64,000 nt of DNA from Novosphingobium kunmingense. Lineage in GTDB: Bacteria; Pseudomonadota; Alphaproteobacteria; Sphingomonadales; Sphingomonadaceae. Location of the stretch: positions 62,001-126,000 of the forward strand of contig NZ_PHUF01000005.1 in the NCBI RefSeq assembly GCF_002813245.1, in the 5' to 3' direction. This document shows, piece after piece, positions 62,920 through 64,000 of the stretch (within the stretch, counting starts at the first letter, position 1; every line of letters starts with the position of its first letter). Below the pieces are notes generated by a model. That model was not told the origin of the DNA, ran no database searches, and was given only the letters and a program-made list of their open reading frames with translations. A program made the position numbers and the translations under genes.

Positions 62920-63462
62920 GTGATCCGCTACAGCCTGACCGGCCTTGCCGCCATGGCCGCCCTTGCCGGCGTTTCCGCCCCCGGCGCAGCCCAGCAGGCG
63001 GCCGAGCCGAAGGTCAACCAGCTCATCATCTACGGTGACGACAAGTGCCCCGAAGGCGCGGGCGACGAGATCGTGGTCTGCGCGCGCAAGGCGGAAAGCG
63101 AGCGCTACCGGATCCCCTCGATCCTGCGCGAATCGAGCTCGCCCGACAACGAAGCCTGGACCAACAAGGTGATCGCCTATGAAACCGTGGGCCGCAGCGG
63201 CACGCAAAGCTGCACGCCGGTCGGCCCGGGTGGCTGGACCGGTTGTTCGAGCAAGATGATCCGCGACGCCTACGCCGAAAAGGCCACCGGCAGTGACGTG
63301 CGCATGGCCGAACTGGTCGCCGAGGAGCGCGCCAAGCGTCTCGCCACGATCGACGCCGAGGCAGCCGAAACGCAGAAGCGCGTCGAACAGGCGGAAAAGG
63401 AATACCTCGAGCGCCAGAAGGCGCAGGAAGACGCCGCGACGAAGGCCCCGACGAACCCGTAA
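62920..63462 (+). CDS. Secreted protein of unknown function (sphingomonad family)
   Basis: A 180-residue exported protein. Start GTG at 62920 (MIRYSLTGLAAMAALAGVSA), cleaved near GAAQQ. The mature part has the block DKCPEGAGDEIVVCARK followed by SERYRIPSILRE, then two more cysteines (QSCTPVG, WTGCSSK), and a long charged C-terminal helix (about 130-175). I recall similar uncharacterised sphingomonad proteins with the CP...VCAR...YRIP pattern. The four cysteines suggest two disulfides. No function can be given. Confidence 0.78.
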   Translation: MIRYSLTGLAAMAALAGVSAPGAAQQAAEPKVNQLIIYGDDKCPEGAGDEIVVCARKAESERYRIPSILRESSSPDNEAWTNKVIAYETVGRSGTQSCTPVGPGGWTGCSSKMIRDAYAEKATGSDVRMAELVAEERAKRLATIDAEAAETQKRVEQAEKEYLERQKAQEDAATKAPTNP

Positions 63463-63472
63463 GGCCCGCGGC

Positions 63473-64000
63473 TCAGCTCAGCGCGATGTCGGGGGCGTCT
63501 TCCTGCTTCATGCCGACAGTGTGGTAGCCCGCGTCGACGTGGTGGTTTTCGCCGGTCACGCCCGATGACAGGTCCGACAGCAGGTACAGCGCGGCCCCGC
63601 CGACGTCGCTGATGGTGACGTTTCGGCGCAGCGGCGCATTCAGTTCGTTCCACTTTAGGATATAGCGGAAATCGCCGATCCCGCTGGCCGCCAGGGTCTT
63701 GATCGGCCCGGCCGAGATCGAATTGACCCGGATGCCCTGCGGACCGAAATCGTTGGCGAGGTACTTGACGCTGGTTTCGAGCGCCGCCTTGGCCACGCCC
63801 ATCACGTTGTAGTGCGGCACGACCTTTTCGGCGCCATAGTAGGACAGGGTCAGCATGGTCCCGCCGCCTTCGCCGGTTTCGGGATCGAAGGCCGGCATCA
63901 TCGTCGCCGCGCGGCGGGCGACCGCGGTGAAACTGTAGACCGAGATGTTCATGGTCATCAGGAAATCGTCGAGGCCGACGTCGGCATAGTGGCCGCGCAG
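63473..64000 (-). CDS. fabI: Enoyl-ACP reductase FabI, 3' part
   Basis: The C-terminal part of an NADH-dependent enoyl-ACP reductase, the last step of each fatty acid elongation cycle; the start lies beyond the right edge. The frame is open from 64000. The catalytic Tyr-x6-Lys is in YNVMGVAKAALE, followed by GIRVNSISAGPIKTLAASGI and LSSGVTGENHHVDAGYHTVG. The sequence GHYADVGLDDFLMTMNISVY upstream fits FabI. The end is the stop at 63473-63475, eleven bases from the convergent secreted protein. Confidence 0.94.
   Translation of the reverse strand: MRGHYADVGLDDFLMTMNISVYSFTAVARRAATMMPAFDPETGEGGGTMLTLSYYGAEKVVPHYNVMGVAKAALETSVKYLANDFGPQGIRVNSISAGPIKTLAASGIGDFRYILKWNELNAPLRRNVTISDVGGAALYLLSDLSSGVTGENHHVDAGYHTVGMKQEDAPDIALS

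Overview
The window is a 64 kb stretch of a high-GC alphaproteobacterial chromosome. Gene content points to the Sphingomonadales (a Novosphingobium/Sphingomonas/Erythrobacter-like organism): a large sphingomonad-type TonB-dependent receptor, HemJ in place of other protoporphyrinogen oxidases, the trmE-gidA-gidB-parA-parB cluster, TrcR (DUF1013), CarD, long-form HPF, DUF1491/DUF1192 proteins and a bactofilin/M23 peptidase pair. No rRNA, tRNA, insertion sequence, prophage or CRISPR array was seen. Coding density is high, with many 4-base ATGA/GTGA overlaps.

Layout. (1) 1-5.6 kb, minus strand: a cut-off secreted protein, DUF1491, ptsN, hpf, dnaQ, coaE, aroE, maf and ppsR. (2) 5.65-5.96 kb: intergenic region between the divergent ppsR and hemE, the best candidate for the chromosomal replication origin. 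It has DnaA-box-like repeats, an AT-rich stretch and GANTC sites, and hemE/ppsR flank the origin in Caulobacter and Rickettsia. (3) 5.9-20.6 kb: hemE, a TonB-dependent receptor, hemJ, rho, a P-loop protein, two metabolic side genes, a TPR/aspartyl hydroxylase, then mnmE, mnmG, rsmG, parA and parB, with three parS palindromes at 16.3-18.8 kb. (4) 20.6-25.6 kb: a spore-coat-U type (archaic, Csu-like) chaperone-usher pilus locus. (5) 25.7-33.5 kb: two acyl-CoA dehydrogenases, a methionine sulfoxide reductase, a PQQ-type sugar dehydrogenase, a DUF815 ATPase and a Sua5-type tRNA-modification enzyme. (6) 33.1-38.5 kb, minus strand: two lipoproteins, carD, a 7Fe ferredoxin, an S4 protein and a SUV3-like helicase. 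(7) 38.7-45.5 kb: M23 peptidase, hemB, GNAT, a membrane spermidine-synthase-like protein, gamma carbonic anhydrase, DUF167, DUF1275. (8) 45.5-50.9 kb, minus: ATP-dependent DNA ligase with its MBL exonuclease, clpA, DUF1192. (9) 51-64 kb: quinone oxidoreductase, trcR, acyl-CoA ligase, bactofilin plus LmdC-like peptidase, then proA-nadD-rsfS-rlmH-envC-ctpA-dsbB-coq7, a secreted protein and the 3' end of fabI.

How it fits together. The first ~20 kb is an origin-proximal replication and segregation domain: genes point away from the putative oriC on both sides and the ParABS system lies about 10-13 kb from it. Several other loci bear on envelope growth and the cell cycle (three M23-fold proteins, bactofilin, CtpA, TrcR, CarD). 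Sequence signals suggest control by the alphaproteobacterial CtrA and CcrM/GcrA circuits at some of them: a CtrA-like box before the 38.7 kb M23 peptidase, CtrA half-sites before pilus genes, and five GANTC sites in 51 bp before the lmdC-bacA pair and proA. These regulatory readings are inference from motifs. No clearly novel defence or mobile system was found.
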